Shown here: positions 16,335-24,991 of the stretch, one piece after another
Position numbering within the stretch: position 1 is the first letter of the stretch
How the letters are laid out: every line of letters starts with the position of its first letter
NCBI GenBank assembly: GCA_024235735.1
Contig: JACKLU010000014.1
Coordinates: 1 to 64,000 of the forward strand
Length of the DNA: 64,000 nt
Direction: 5' to 3'
Origin: Burkholderiales bacterium
Lineage (GTDB): Bacteria > Pseudomonadota > Gammaproteobacteria > Burkholderiales > Nitrosomonadaceae
Notes under the pieces: model-generated
Seen by the model: the letters and a program-made list of their open reading frames with translations, nothing else
Databases searched by the model: none
Told to the model about the DNA's origin: nothing
Translations under genes and position numbers: made by a program

Positions 16335-18368
16335 TTACAGAGTGTCTTTCGCCTGAACAACCGATAGTTTTTCAGTATTTAACTGTTCGATTTGTTTTAC
16401 CAATAGACCCATGTTTTCCCACCCGGTCTCATCAGCAGAAGGTATCCAACGCGCGCGCAAGTAACCTGAACGATCTATTAAATACTCCATATGATCCGGT
16501 ATCGAGCCACGGCCCAGCAAATCCGGGTGACTCATGGTGCGCCGCGAAAGCGCATAACTTTGCGTGATTTCCCGGGCAGTATCTGCAACTATCGGGTAAG
16601 GCATATCTCGGGTTATTTCTGCCAGGACATCCGCTTCCAGTTCTTGTGCTGGAACCAGCAGAACCTGAATATCCTGCGCAGCTAAATTTGTGTAAGCAGC
16701 CTTAAGCTGGGCAATGCGCGCCTGAGAATAAGGCCAGGAAAAAATAACCAGCAAAACAGGTTTATTGCCGCGAAAATCCTGCAAAGCTCCGCTCGATCCG
16801 TCATGCGCGTTATATGAAAATACCGGGGGCTGTACATGCGCCCGATTGGGAATGACTTCGGGCGAAAGAATCCTTGCCTGATAGCCACGCGACAATGCAA
16901 ACACGTAATTTACCAAATCCCAACGATCTTCCTCGGTGAGTTCATCTTTATAACCTGGCATGTCCGTATTCTTCATGCCATACGTAATCCAATGGTAAAA
17001 ATCTCCGGGCGTATGCTCTACGGTATGTGGCTCGGTAAGCATATCAGGTAGAACAGTTGACAGCGTACGGGCCTTAATCCCATCCCCTTTACCCTGATGT
17101 CCATGACATTCAACACAGTGCTCGGTATAGTTTTGTGCGCCATATGCAATTGAAATGACATCAAACGGTACTGGCGGTTTGCGATACGTTTCGGGATAAG
17201 CTTCTATCGTTAAAGGTGGCAATGCCACCGCCAGCCCCAGAACTAAAACAGCAGAAGGAATAATGATCAAACGTTTCAGGTTCCACGCGACGGAGCGTCC
17301 ATAAAACAATACCCCGAATGCCGTCGCGATAAGTATTAAACCGCTCCAGACCAGAATAGGCACATTTTCTGTGTTCCAGGTTGCTGCTATCGAAAACCTG
17401 AAACTGTACGGCCATTCTTCAATCTGTGCATACTTTGCCGGTGTCGCATTATTAGCCAGAATGGTGGCGATTAAAACAAGAACTACCGCCCACAGAAATT
17501 CAATGCGCACCCATTTACGCATTCCGGTCGCGCTGCTTCTTGTTTCCTCACTGCTCTTGCTATTAGTAAAACGTGGCAGCCAATAAGCTCGTACACTGGA
17601 TGCAATAATCAGTATAATTCCCAGCAGCGCGAGTTTCGCCAGAAGTAACCAACCATAGGGCGTGGCCACAAGTGTTGCGTAGTTACCATCAAATATGCGG
17701 TCGCTGACGAGTATACCTGTTGCCATAATCAATAACATGACTGGCAGCGCCATAGTTGAGAATCGCTTCAGAATATGTGAATCAAATACATTTGCTCGCT
17801 TGCTTTTTTCTTGCTTTACATATTCATACTTTAGTAGTAATAAAGCTGGCAATCCGCCCAACCACACACCAGCCAGAATGATGTGCAACGCATATGGCAG
17901 TATATTTGCCATTGCCATACCTTCAGCAGCGGCATGGCTTACCAGAGCATCTGCAATTAGTGGAAACATGGCGATTATTGCTGTCAGAATATAACGCGAT
18001 GGAGATCTTACCGGACTCATGCGTATCAGCATAACCGTTGATATCCATAGCATTAGAGCTAGAGCAAACTGTGCAGCCCACATTGTGCCGGTTCGCGTAC
18101 CTGTTATAAAGTGACTGACAGTCGCTATTTCCAGGAGTTTATTGGTTTCACCGGTAATCTGGGCGATCGTTGCTGCTATCGTGACAATAAGCCCAATCAG
18201 AATTCCAATGGCCAGTCTGGGAAACAGACGTTCCAACTTTTCTACCCAGAGCGCAGCATTAACCCGCTTATTTATCCCTGCTAGCGCCAGAAAGACACAG
18301 CTGCCCAAAATTATTAGATTCGCTGTCAGCTGAAACCAGCGGGCAGCCGCACCTAAGATTTCTATCAT
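16335..18368 (-). CDS. copD: CopD copper-resistance domain fused to cytochrome c and thioredoxin-fold domains
   Basis: The 677-residue protein has three parts. Residues 1-385 are a polytopic CopD-type membrane domain with His and Met in its helices (for example SHAAAEGMAM). Residues about 400-500 are a cytochrome c domain with haem motif CVECH at 418-422 and a likely Met ligand in NTDMPGYKDE. Residues about 515-677 look like a SCO/peroxiredoxin-type thioredoxin fold, but the place of the CxxxC or CxxC reads SWPYSQ, so redox cysteines are absent. CopD usually moves copper across the inner membrane. The gene starts one base after the copC stop and ends the amo-copCD run. Confidence 0.8.
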   Translation of the reverse strand: MIEILGAAARWFQLTANLIILGSCVFLALAGINKRVNAALWVEKLERLFPRLAIGILIGLIVTIAATIAQITGETNKLLEIATVSHFITGTRTGTMWAAQFALALMLWISTVMLIRMSPVRSPSRYILTAIIAMFPLIADALVSHAAAEGMAMANILPYALHIILAGVWLGGLPALLLLKYEYVKQEKSKRANVFDSHILKRFSTMALPVMLLIMATGILVSDRIFDGNYATLVATPYGWLLLAKLALLGIILIIASSVRAYWLPRFTNSKSSEETRSSATGMRKWVRIEFLWAVVLVLIATILANNATPAKYAQIEEWPYSFRFSIAATWNTENVPILVWSGLILIATAFGVLFYGRSVAWNLKRLIIIPSAVLVLGLAVALPPLTIEAYPETYRKPPVPFDVISIAYGAQNYTEHCVECHGHQGKGDGIKARTLSTVLPDMLTEPHTVEHTPGDFYHWITYGMKNTDMPGYKDELTEEDRWDLVNYVFALSRGYQARILSPEVIPNRAHVQPPVFSYNAHDGSSGALQDFRGNKPVLLVIFSWPYSQARIAQLKAAYTNLAAQDIQVLLVPAQELEADVLAEITRDMPYPIVADTAREITQSYALSRRTMSHPDLLGRGSIPDHMEYLIDRSGYLRARWIPSADETGWENMGLLVKQIEQLNTEKLSVVQAKDTL

Positions 18369-18369
18369 T

Positions 18370-18795
18370 TCACTGAGAACTGTCTTTTATTCTAAAACTA
18401 TAGTTCGAATCAACGACATGACCATCAATGGATAAAACACGAAACTGAACCTTGTACACCCCTGCCGCGAGATCAGGCAATGGAAGAATGATCGACTTCG
18501 GATCGTCAATAACCTTCTCTGGATCAGCTTGCGACACTACTTTATCATTCATGTCGACAACAGATACCGCTGCGTACGCAGTTTCAATTTCTTCATTAAA
18601 CCAGAGTTGTATTTTTGATGGTGATTCTGAAAGCGTTGCTCTGCGTGGCGGGTCTGATTTAACTAAGGAGGCATGAGCCCAAACATCGTGTGTCTGCAAC
18701 ACTGTCAATCCTAGCATCAATAAACAAGCTAAAAATCCTTTGACGCTGCCTGATATTTTTCCAGAGTTGCTATTAACCAGTAATATATTATTCAT
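18370..18795 (-). CDS. copC: Periplasmic copper-binding protein CopC
   Basis: CopC proteins are small periplasmic cupredoxin-like copper carriers. A signal peptide ends HDVWA, so the mature protein begins His-Ala-Ser-Leu, which presents the N-terminal His of the Cu(II) site. Downstream are the conserved LWFNEEIE strand and the DGHVV segment, whose Asp and His complete the Cu(II) site. No Met-rich Cu(I) loop is seen. ATG at 18795 is chosen; the frame extends to a TTG at 18858, but that adds residues before the signal peptide. It is adjacent to copD, and the pair follows amo genes as in other Nitrosomonas. Confidence 0.88.
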   Translation of the reverse strand: MNNILLVNSNSGKISGSVKGFLACLLMLGLTVLQTHDVWAHASLVKSDPPRRATLSESPSKIQLWFNEEIETAYAAVSVVDMNDKVVSQADPEKVIDDPKSIILPLPDLAAGVYKVQFRVLSIDGHVVDSNYSFRIKDSSQ

Positions 18796-18920
18796 TTTGT
18801 ATATTTTGTAGAAGTAAAAATGTTTTTGTATGAGTTGTCCGTGATACACCAAGTTCAACTCTTGAACAGAATTTTACATGCTCTGGCTAAATATTTTTCA
18901 GTTAAAATCTTTTGTGCAAT

Positions 18921-19582
18921 TTAAACGTCTTTCATTCTTTTCCGATTAGTCATCCAGTTTTTGAAGCGTCTGGATCGAAACAACTTATAACCGATCAGCG
19001 TTGTCAATAACAATCCAACTGCTGGCCCAATGGTTGCCCTGAATACTTCAGCATAATTGATCATCTCCACACGCAGATGATAGAAGTACTTCAATGGCGG
19101 CATGCCATCGGCTGTTATCACCAGCAGATGCTTTCCTTCTTCCAGTACCTGTTCTGTATTGATGACGCCATCTTCATATAGCGCAGTCCGAATTTGTGTC
19201 AGCACTTCCCCTTCTTCACTGCTGCCCTTAATCAGCTTCACACTTATCGGCATTTCTGCAATGGCGGATCAACCAGATCAATGACCAATACTGTGTTCCC
19301 GGCTGAAGGAATGTTCGTGCAATAATGCCCTGTTATGTCCATTTGCGGCTGGTACACGCTTAAATGCACCAAGTTCTCGCCACTACGGCGTGTACAACTG
19401 TCTTCTTCCAGTGCTTCACCACCGTGTGCGTATACCGCACCGGTATTCAATGTCGCTGTCAATATTGCCGCCACGCCCAGCAATTGTTTTAACAACCTGC
19501 TTGCACGCTGGCCAGTCCATCCCTTTTGCTTTTCTTCTTCCCTCGGTATTGACATACCTCTTGTCTGTCTCTCTTCCTCCAT
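18921..19582 (-). CDS. amoD: AmoD/AmoE-like periplasmic membrane-anchored protein, frameshifted
   Basis: Two overlapping frames, 19582 to about 19253 and about 19250 to 18921, together encode one protein of about 218 residues. The first part has a cytoplasmic basic start, a signal segment ending GAVYAHGGEA, and two cysteines; it reaches VDPPLQ. The second continues EMPISVKLIK and ends with one transmembrane helix (AVGLLLTTLIGYKLF) and a basic tail. One base appears to be missing near 19250. This is the layout of the AmoD/AmoE (orf5/orf4) family found next to amoB, related to PmoD and implicated in copper handling. Which of the two it represents I cannot say. Confidence 0.7.
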
Positions 19583-19624
19583 GATGCGGTGCCCTGAGTT
19601 TTCTGTTTGCTTTTATCTTCTAAT

Positions 19625-19668
19625 AAAAAACCGGTACACCGGCTGTCTTTCGACAGTGGTGTACCGGC
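19625..19668 (-). terminator. Strong stem-loop with U-tail after amoB
   Basis: Read on the minus strand, GCCGGTACACC pairs with GGTGTACCGG across an inner ACTGTC/GACAG stem with a GAAA loop, followed by six T residues at 19630-19625. It lies 34 bases behind the amoB stop and before the amoD-like gene, so it should end most amoCAB transcripts while allowing some read-through to amoD-copCD. Confidence 0.85.
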
Positions 19669-19701
19669 GTTTTGCTTCTGTTATTTTACCTGCGCTGTTT
19701 C

Positions 19702-20950
19702 TTACAGTCTGGTAAAGACAGGAATTACCGCTCCAGCAATACTGTTAATGTAACGATTGCCTTCTTCATCCCATGTCATCAACAAACCACCAAAACGGCT
19801 TTCCGGATCGCCTAACAGCGCCATCAAACGCTGAACTTCCCAGCGCGTCTTTGGCTTCCATTTTAACTTCCGGGTTTCGCCAGGTTCGATCGCCGCGTCA
19901 TTATCCATGTCAAGCCAGTTGCAACCAGCTCTCGGATAATCAGGATCCAGGTGCTCACGTCCCAGCGCATTTACAAAGCGTACGCCCGCTGTGGTGAATT
20001 CACCAATGTTGATCGCGGTGTCTCCGTTATTGGTAATGTCCATCGTGACACGTAATGCACGTCCAGGTACGTCATAGTTGGCATGTGTAATCTTGATCGC
20101 TACCGGATTAGGGTTTATCGGCAGTGGTTCCACTTTCGATTCACCTGCCTGAATCGGTACGGTGTACGGGTGTTTGCTCTCTGTATAACGATAGCCGCCC
20201 CATACCAGTGCACAGGTCAGTATCGCTACACCATGCTACTTTGCGATCCATTGGATCCAGCAGCAGTTCATCTCCATACGCCAATAATGCCGGCTGCGCG
20301 GCAGGAACATCGGACGCGCAGTAGTAGCCAATCCAGAATATACCCAGACCAGTCCACAGTACGTGCCAGAAGATACCGTTCGCAAAGTTGAAGGTCTCGG
20401 TATCGATGGTCTCGCCGGTCAGTGTCTTGATAGGGTTGGTGAAGTCATCCCAGTTTCCGGTAATGTTCATCCATGAGGCCGGTCCTGCAATCGGACCTGC
20501 TTCTTGACGTTTACCATCGCATGCATGTGATGGCGGCTAGGTATACGCGCTTTCAGCTTGACTTCAAATTCATAGTCACGGCCAATAACCAATGGCCCTG
20601 ATATGAAGGTCGGTTCACCGTTCAGCTTGGTGCTCAAACGCACAAATACCGGACTTGGGCTACCTACGTTAAAAACGCGCGCTCTGGCTTGCCTACAGCG
20701 CGCGGCCAATCTTCCGCCAGGTGGAATTTACCTGTCATGGTCGCTATGTCGTTCACCTTGGTGACTTTTGGCTCCCATCTCATGTCATACCATTGGATGG
20801 TACGCATACGAAGGAATGGTTCTTGCAGAACGTTCTCCATGCGCCGCTACCGGCGTAACATCAACCACCTGTCAGCGCCAGTGTCGCTGCTCCTACCGCT
20901 GCGCCATATAAACCCATGACGCCTACTTTCAACATGTTTTTTATTTTCAT
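19702..20950 (-). CDS. amoB: Ammonia monooxygenase subunit B, multiply frameshifted as assembled
   Basis: AmoB is the periplasmic copper-binding subunit of ammonia monooxygenase. ATG at 20950 overlaps the amoA stop by one base (TAATG). The sequence begins MKIKNMLKVGVMGLYGAA with a signal segment, then the mature start AAHGERS with the copper-ligand His. Later segments are WYDMRWEPKVTKV, RIPSRHHMHAMV (His pair of the copper site), MNITGNWDDFTNP and GDPESRFGG up to INSIAGAVIPVFTRL. These lie in different frames: net shifts near 20866, 20826, 20672, 20503 and 20232, with compensating pairs near 20300-20330, 19915-19935 and 19840-19870. Most are losses of one or two bases in short runs. All conserved blocks are present, so the gene is complete in content but unreadable as written. 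Confidence 0.85.
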
Positions 20951-21774
20951 TATTTGATCCTCTGTGCAAATCCTGGTTCACCAAATGCCGTTACGTCATT
21001 TTTCATTGTAATGCGGCCTCTTTCACCTTTGACATAGAAGAACGCGGTGCAATAGATCTTGCCAAAGTACCACCATACGCAGAACATCAGCATGGATACA
21101 AACGCCGAGAAGAATGCCGCTATCACGGTCGTATGGCCACCAAATGTCCTCAGTGATCCTTGTTCAATCAATCTCACGTATTCCGGTGTACCTGTACGGA
21201 CATACAAGAATCCTGTGTAGTCAGCTACTGACAACAATACGCCTTCTACTACCACTGGCAAGTGGGTTGGCCCGAAAATCGGCCAGTTGCCTGGATAGAA
21301 AAACAGGCCCCAGAAACCACCACCCAACAGGGCTGTGATCAACCAGTTGCCGGTCAGCAGCATGATTGTGTCAAGCATCAGTGCGCCCGGTATCATGGTC
21401 GATGGCAATACAAAGTTGATCGGATAGTGCGACCACCAGTAAAATCCCCAGTAACGGGTTAACCATTCACCTACCAGCAGGCAAACGATGCATAACGTCG
21501 CGCCATACGGTAAACGATAATTCACCCACAGATAGTACATCAATGCAGCACAGTACATAACACCTACAATCGGTGTTACAACCGGCCACCATTGCCGATC
21601 TTTCCAATCAAGCCAAAAGTCCCAGTCACCTGCCAGCAGCATGAAATGCATGTGGAAGGTTCCAACTAACAATATACACAGAATCGGAAAATATACCGCA
21701 TCTATGTATCTCGACATTCTGACTGCTTCGGGCGGCATCTTCGCCGCTGCTAAAATTTCGTCTGTTCTGCTCAC
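20950..21774 (-). CDS. amoA: Ammonia monooxygenase subunit A
   Basis: The 274-residue membrane subunit of ammonia monooxygenase oxidises NH3 to hydroxylamine with AmoB and AmoC. The whole protein aligns with Nitrosomonas AmoA: MPPEAV near the N-terminus, LVGTFHMHFMLLAGDWDFW, DRQWWPVVTPIVG, GEWLTRYWGFYWWSHYP, FYPGNWPIFGPTHLP, RTGTPEYVR and SLRTFGGHTTVIAAFF. About seven helices are expected. The frame is uninterrupted, in contrast to amoC and amoB on either side. It is preceded by a 178-base spacer with a perfect hairpin and coupled to amoB by TAATG. Confidence 0.97.
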   Translation of the reverse strand: MSRTDEILAAAKMPPEAVRMSRYIDAVYFPILCILLVGTFHMHFMLLAGDWDFWLDWKDRQWWPVVTPIVGVMYCAALMYYLWVNYRLPYGATLCIVCLLVGEWLTRYWGFYWWSHYPINFVLPSTMIPGALMLDTIMLLTGNWLITALLGGGFWGLFFYPGNWPIFGPTHLPVVVEGVLLSVADYTGFLYVRTGTPEYVRLIEQGSLRTFGGHTTVIAAFFSAFVSMLMFCVWWYFGKIYCTAFFYVKGERGRITMKNDVTAFGEPGFAQRIK

Positions 21775-21900
21775 TAGACTCTCCCTTCGTTTGTTTCGTG
21801 TGATATTAATTGTGTAAACATGACGATTCCTTTCCTGTCTTTTACTATTCCACCTCTCGTGCGTGATTTACTCCCTTTCACACTCGCTTTCCGGTGTCAG

Positions 21901-21930
21901 GCATTGCTCCCGCTTCCACGGGAGCAATGC
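21901..21930 (-). promoter_or_regulatory. Perfect 12-bp hairpin in the amoC-amoA spacer
   Basis: GCATTGCTCCCG (21901-21912) and CGGGAGCAATGC (21919-21930) form a perfect stem with a 6-base loop. No T-run follows in the direction of transcription, so this is unlikely to be a simple terminator. A role as an mRNA 3' stabiliser or processing site separating amoC from amoAB messages fits what is known of unequal amoC and amoAB transcripts in Nitrosomonas. Confidence 0.75.
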
Positions 21931-21952
21931 CGCTTCATAGTCTCAGCCTGGA

Positions 21953-22754
21953 TTAAGGAACAATCCGGTTGTTAAGTATTTCTTTGCTTTGGTTATTCCA
22001 GATTACGTCCGTCAGGTTGGAGTATCGGGTGATAATCTGTGCCGCTATACCACCTGAAAACAGTCCTGCCCAGCCCAGTATCACAAAGCCCCAGTGCAGT
22101 GGCGCGCTGAACAGCTCTTCCATGAACCAGAATGCATGTCCCCATTCGTTCAATCCAACGTTCGGCAGAATCATCAGCGGACCGGCAATCGCCATGACCA
22201 GCGGAAATGATGTGCCGCGGCTGTACAGTGGCAGACGTGTCATCGCGTACAGGTATGCCGCTACGCCGCATACAATGTACATCGGGAATGAACCGTAAAC
22301 ACCACTACGTGACTTGGCGTGAAGCTCGTGTCACGAATGATCACCTGATGCCGGACGCATCCTGCTCCGTAAAGAAGCTACCGCCCCAGTAAACACCAAA
22401 CAAGTAAACACCCACCCACATCAACCAGTAGAAGTAACGTTTGACTTCCAGCTTCGGATCCAGTTGTCCAGTTGCTCTTTCGTGTCACGGGTCTTCAGTA
22501 TCCAGCCCCATGTTACCAGCGCAAATAACGGCATCAGCGTCATGTGCACACGCCACAGCCCCATCCACACGGTCAAATTCCGGTTCCATCGAGTCCATCC
22601 CATGCGAATACGCAAATGTCCTCTGATACCAGATCCAGAATATCGCTACCGCCAGCATTATTCCCATGCCCAGCTTGTAGTACTTCGAGTCGTACCACAG
22701 TGACATGTCGTAGTCCGCGCTCGCAGCACTACTCGTTCCATACGTTGTTGCCAT
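21953..22754 (-). CDS. amoC: Ammonia monooxygenase subunit C, frameshifted as assembled
   Basis: AmoC is the third membrane subunit of ammonia monooxygenase. ATG at 22754 follows a strong AAGGAGGAA Shine-Dalgarno. Readable segments are YDMSLWYDSKYYKLG, YSHGMDSMEPEFDRV, WMGLWRVHM, TRDTKEQLDN, LDPKLEVKRYFY, IIRDTSFTPSHVVVF (Asp and His of the family's metal site), FPMYIVCGVAAYLYAMTR and NVGLNEWGHAFWFMEE, ending KEILNNRIVP. They fall in different frames, with small deletions near 22569 (TG), 22461 (C), 22352 (T) and 22297 (C). Adding these bases back restores a protein of about 270 residues, the normal length. It is first in the operon. Confidence 0.88.
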
Positions 22755-23085
22755 GTTATTCCTCCTTACTTACTTGTTAATTAATACTACTTCCTACTAA
22801 CTTCTCTTTCCTTAATACTAATTAATTAGTACTGCTTTTTACAACAGCTTCAGACGCTTCTACTCCTCGCTTCTCCGCTGCAAACCACAGGCTAGTCGAC
22901 CTTAACCCACAAAGTCAAGTCATTTGTCATAAAAACTTCCTTCACAGTAAGGGTATTTTTATCTGAATAACAAAATAACCCTTTAAATAACAATGCCATA
23001 TTTAAAGCCCCCACTATTTCATATTTTTCGTTTAAACGTGCACCAGAAATTCAAATTTCCTTCCATTGTAGGGCTGTTTTTAGTT
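22755..23085. other. amoC promoter and leader region
   Basis: The 331 bases between amoC and the Spx-like gene hold no gene. On the minus strand there is a candidate promoter (listed separately), a 16-bp palindrome TACTAATTAATTAGTA at 22816-22831 in the leader, and a strong ribosome-binding site directly upstream of amoC. The Spx-like gene ends at the far side and reads the same way, so amo transcription starts within this gap. Confidence 0.6.
22889..22918 (-). promoter_or_regulatory. Candidate sigma-70 promoter for amoCAB
   Basis: On the minus strand TTGACT (22918-22913) and TAGCCT (22894-22889) are 18 bases apart, about 135 bases upstream of amoC. The -35 is close to consensus; the -10 is weak. 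Position fits the sigma-70-type amo promoters known in Nitrosomonas, but the start site is not shown by the sequence. Confidence 0.35.
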
Positions 23086-23484
23086 CTAGGTTTCAGCTCT
23101 ACACCAGACCTTGCTCAGCTGATCTTCCTTGAATCCTACTGTCGCTTTTTCCCCATCCGTTATCAACGGTCTTTTTATCAAGCGGCCATTGTTGGCAAGC
23201 AAGCTCAGAATTTCAAGCTTCGTTAGCTCTGACAGCCTCTCCTTGATTTTTAATTCACGATATTGGATACCGCTGGTATTAAACAATTTATTCAACATGA
23301 CACCCGCATTTTCAGCAACCATTGCGAGCTCGTCCGGACTCGGGGGATTCTGGGTTATATCTGTAAATTCATATACCACGCCGGCATTCTGCAAGAGTTT
23401 CTCCGCCTTTATGCAATTACTACACTTTTTGTAACCATAAAACTTGATCTTACCTTTCCCATTGCTGCTTAAATTTTTACTCAT
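23086..23484 (-). CDS. Spx/ArsC-family thioredoxin-fold protein
   Basis: The protein of about 132 residues has a thioredoxin-like fold with KFYGYKKCSNCIKAEKLL near the start, giving a Cys-x-x-Cys pair. It then has LFNTSGIQYRELKIKERL and GRLIKRPLITDG, the hallmark of Spx/ArsC/YffB proteins. Family members act as glutathione-linked reductases or as RNA polymerase-binding regulators; which applies here is not clear. ATG at 23484 is preferred because the upstream extension (from 23505) lacks family similarity. It lies upstream of amoC in the same direction, separated by about 330 bases. Confidence 0.8.
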   Translation of the reverse strand: MSKNLSSNGKGKIKFYGYKKCSNCIKAEKLLQNAGVVYEFTDITQNPPSPDELAMVAENAGVMLNKLFNTSGIQYRELKIKERLSELTKLEILSLLANNGRLIKRPLITDGEKATVGFKEDQLSKVWCRAET

Positions 23485-23839
23485 CCCTTTCCTTAAAAAA
23501 ATCAATCTGGTTGAAATATCATTTAAAAATACGCAATACTGCGAAATATACCTTCAAAATATCGTCGCCCCTTACTCGATACTCGACATAGTGGATCTTG
23601 CTCTGTTCGAATTTATATGTACAAGAAATTCAATAAAATAGGTTATACGATTCAGTTCTGCTGTACAGTGAATTCCGAACCTACTGAGAGGGCAATTTTA
23701 CAAAATTGCTTTCCGAAGCCCGTCAAATATCAATTTATTCACCTTCAATTCAGATTTTTTTGACATTCGGCATGCTACAGTCTGAGCCGCAATTCAACAA
23801 AACCCGTTTCTGTTTTTTTGTTTCCAAGAGGAAAAAATT
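23485..23839. other. AT-rich divergent spacer
   Basis: About 355 bases lie between the minus-strand Spx-like gene and the plus-strand small secreted protein gene. The spacer is AT-rich and must hold two divergent promoters, but I find no convincing -35/-10 pair and no gene. Confidence 0.4.
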
Positions 23840-24094
23840 ATGTTTGCAAAACTTTTTCTTACCGCATTATTGTGCAGCAGCATGTCAAGTTATGCTGAAT
23901 CGGCTGAACAACCGCGGTCTTCTACCAATTCCATTCAACAAAATCAGTCTTCAACTGATGCAAAACACCATTCGCGATTGAACTCAATCCTATCCGATAA
24001 ACAAAAAAATTCAGCTCCGATGCAACAGGACTCTGATCTCGATACAAATCAAAAACCATCCATGATTGATTACTGTAGAAAAAATACCTGCTAA
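23840..24094 (+). CDS. Small secreted protein of unknown function
   Basis: An 84-residue protein begins with a signal peptide (MFAKLFLTALLCSSMSSYAE, cleavage near Ala19). It then has a low-complexity polar stretch rich in Ser, Gln, Asn and Asp and a C-terminus with two cysteines (DYCRKNTC). It is preceded by AGAGGAAAAA as ribosome-binding site. The stop is 35 bases before the carbonic anhydrase start, so the two are probably one transcript and both products are exported. I recognise no family; a partner role for the anhydrase is inference. Confidence 0.6.
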   Translation: MFAKLFLTALLCSSMSSYAESAEQPRSSTNSIQQNQSSTDAKHHSRLNSILSDKQKNSAPMQQDSDLDTNQKPSMIDYCRKNTC

Positions 24095-24129
24095 TCCATT
24101 CTTTTCTTATTCACAGTCGGAGTTAATTT

Positions 24130-24924
24130 ATGAGATCAAAAATTTTAAGCAACGTCTCTGCTTTGTTTTTTTCTTTTTATGCGATCAACACCGTTTCAAG
24201 TCCGCCACATTGGCATTACGACGAACAATCAACCTGGTGGGCAATTGAAGATACATCGCAATCAATCCCACTGCTTTATCCATATGCGGAATGCGGCGTA
24301 GGCAAACGTCAGTCACCCGTTGATCTGGCTACTGCCAAATTTAATGATACCAAGCCATTGAATCAGTTAGCGGCTTTATACAATGCCGATACGCCGACTT
24401 TTTACAATAACGGGCACAGCGTGCAGGTTAACACTTCACTCGATTATTCCGGCGGATTGAAAATTGGAGAAGAATCAATACCGCTGATTCAGTTTCACTT
24501 ACACGAACCCAGTGAACATGTAATCAATGGTCAACATTTTCCAGCCGAATTGCATTTTGTGCATATTAATGAAGATGGCAGAATTGCAGTTCTTGCAGTT
24601 GCAATAGAAACCGGAAACGAAAATCCGGCTTTCCAAACCATTCTGGACAATACTCCGGTTCAGGAAGGTGAACAGAATACAGATTCAGGCGTTCAGTTCA
24701 ATCCTGCTGCATTACTTCCACCGCAGGATCATGGCAACCTGGAATACTTCACTCTGGCGGGCTCTTTAACCACGCCGCCATGCAGCGAAGGTGTGCAATG
24801 GTATCTTCTATCCGAAGTAATCACGATTTCAACCGCACAACTCGAGCAACTTAAAAGTTTTCACACAAATAATGCGCGCGTAGCGCAGGATCTAAACGGA
24901 CGCGCTATACTCTCCAACAAATAA
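24130..24924 (+). CDS. Periplasmic alpha-carbonic anhydrase
   Basis: A 264-residue alpha-class carbonic anhydrase interconverts CO2 and bicarbonate in the periplasm. The signal peptide ends around SSPP. The zinc ligands are His123 and His125 (QFHLHEPSEH) and His142 (AELHFVH). The substrate-pocket loop LTTPPCSEGVQW is present, and Cys55 and Cys218 form the family disulphide. Mature start PHWHYDE and the length are normal. ATG has GGAG 9 bases upstream. For an autotrophic, acid-producing ammonia oxidiser, a role in carbon supply or pH buffering is plausible. Confidence 0.93.
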   Translation: MRSKILSNVSALFFSFYAINTVSSPPHWHYDEQSTWWAIEDTSQSIPLLYPYAECGVGKRQSPVDLATAKFNDTKPLNQLAALYNADTPTFYNNGHSVQVNTSLDYSGGLKIGEESIPLIQFHLHEPSEHVINGQHFPAELHFVHINEDGRIAVLAVAIETGNENPAFQTILDNTPVQEGEQNTDSGVQFNPAALLPPQDHGNLEYFTLAGSLTTPPCSEGVQWYLLSEVITISTAQLEQLKSFHTNNARVAQDLNGRAILSNK

Positions 24925-24991
24925 AAGTCTGAACACTTTTATTGTCATCAATTCAGAATATTGCAGTATAACAAAAGGAGCAGTCCAGCAC

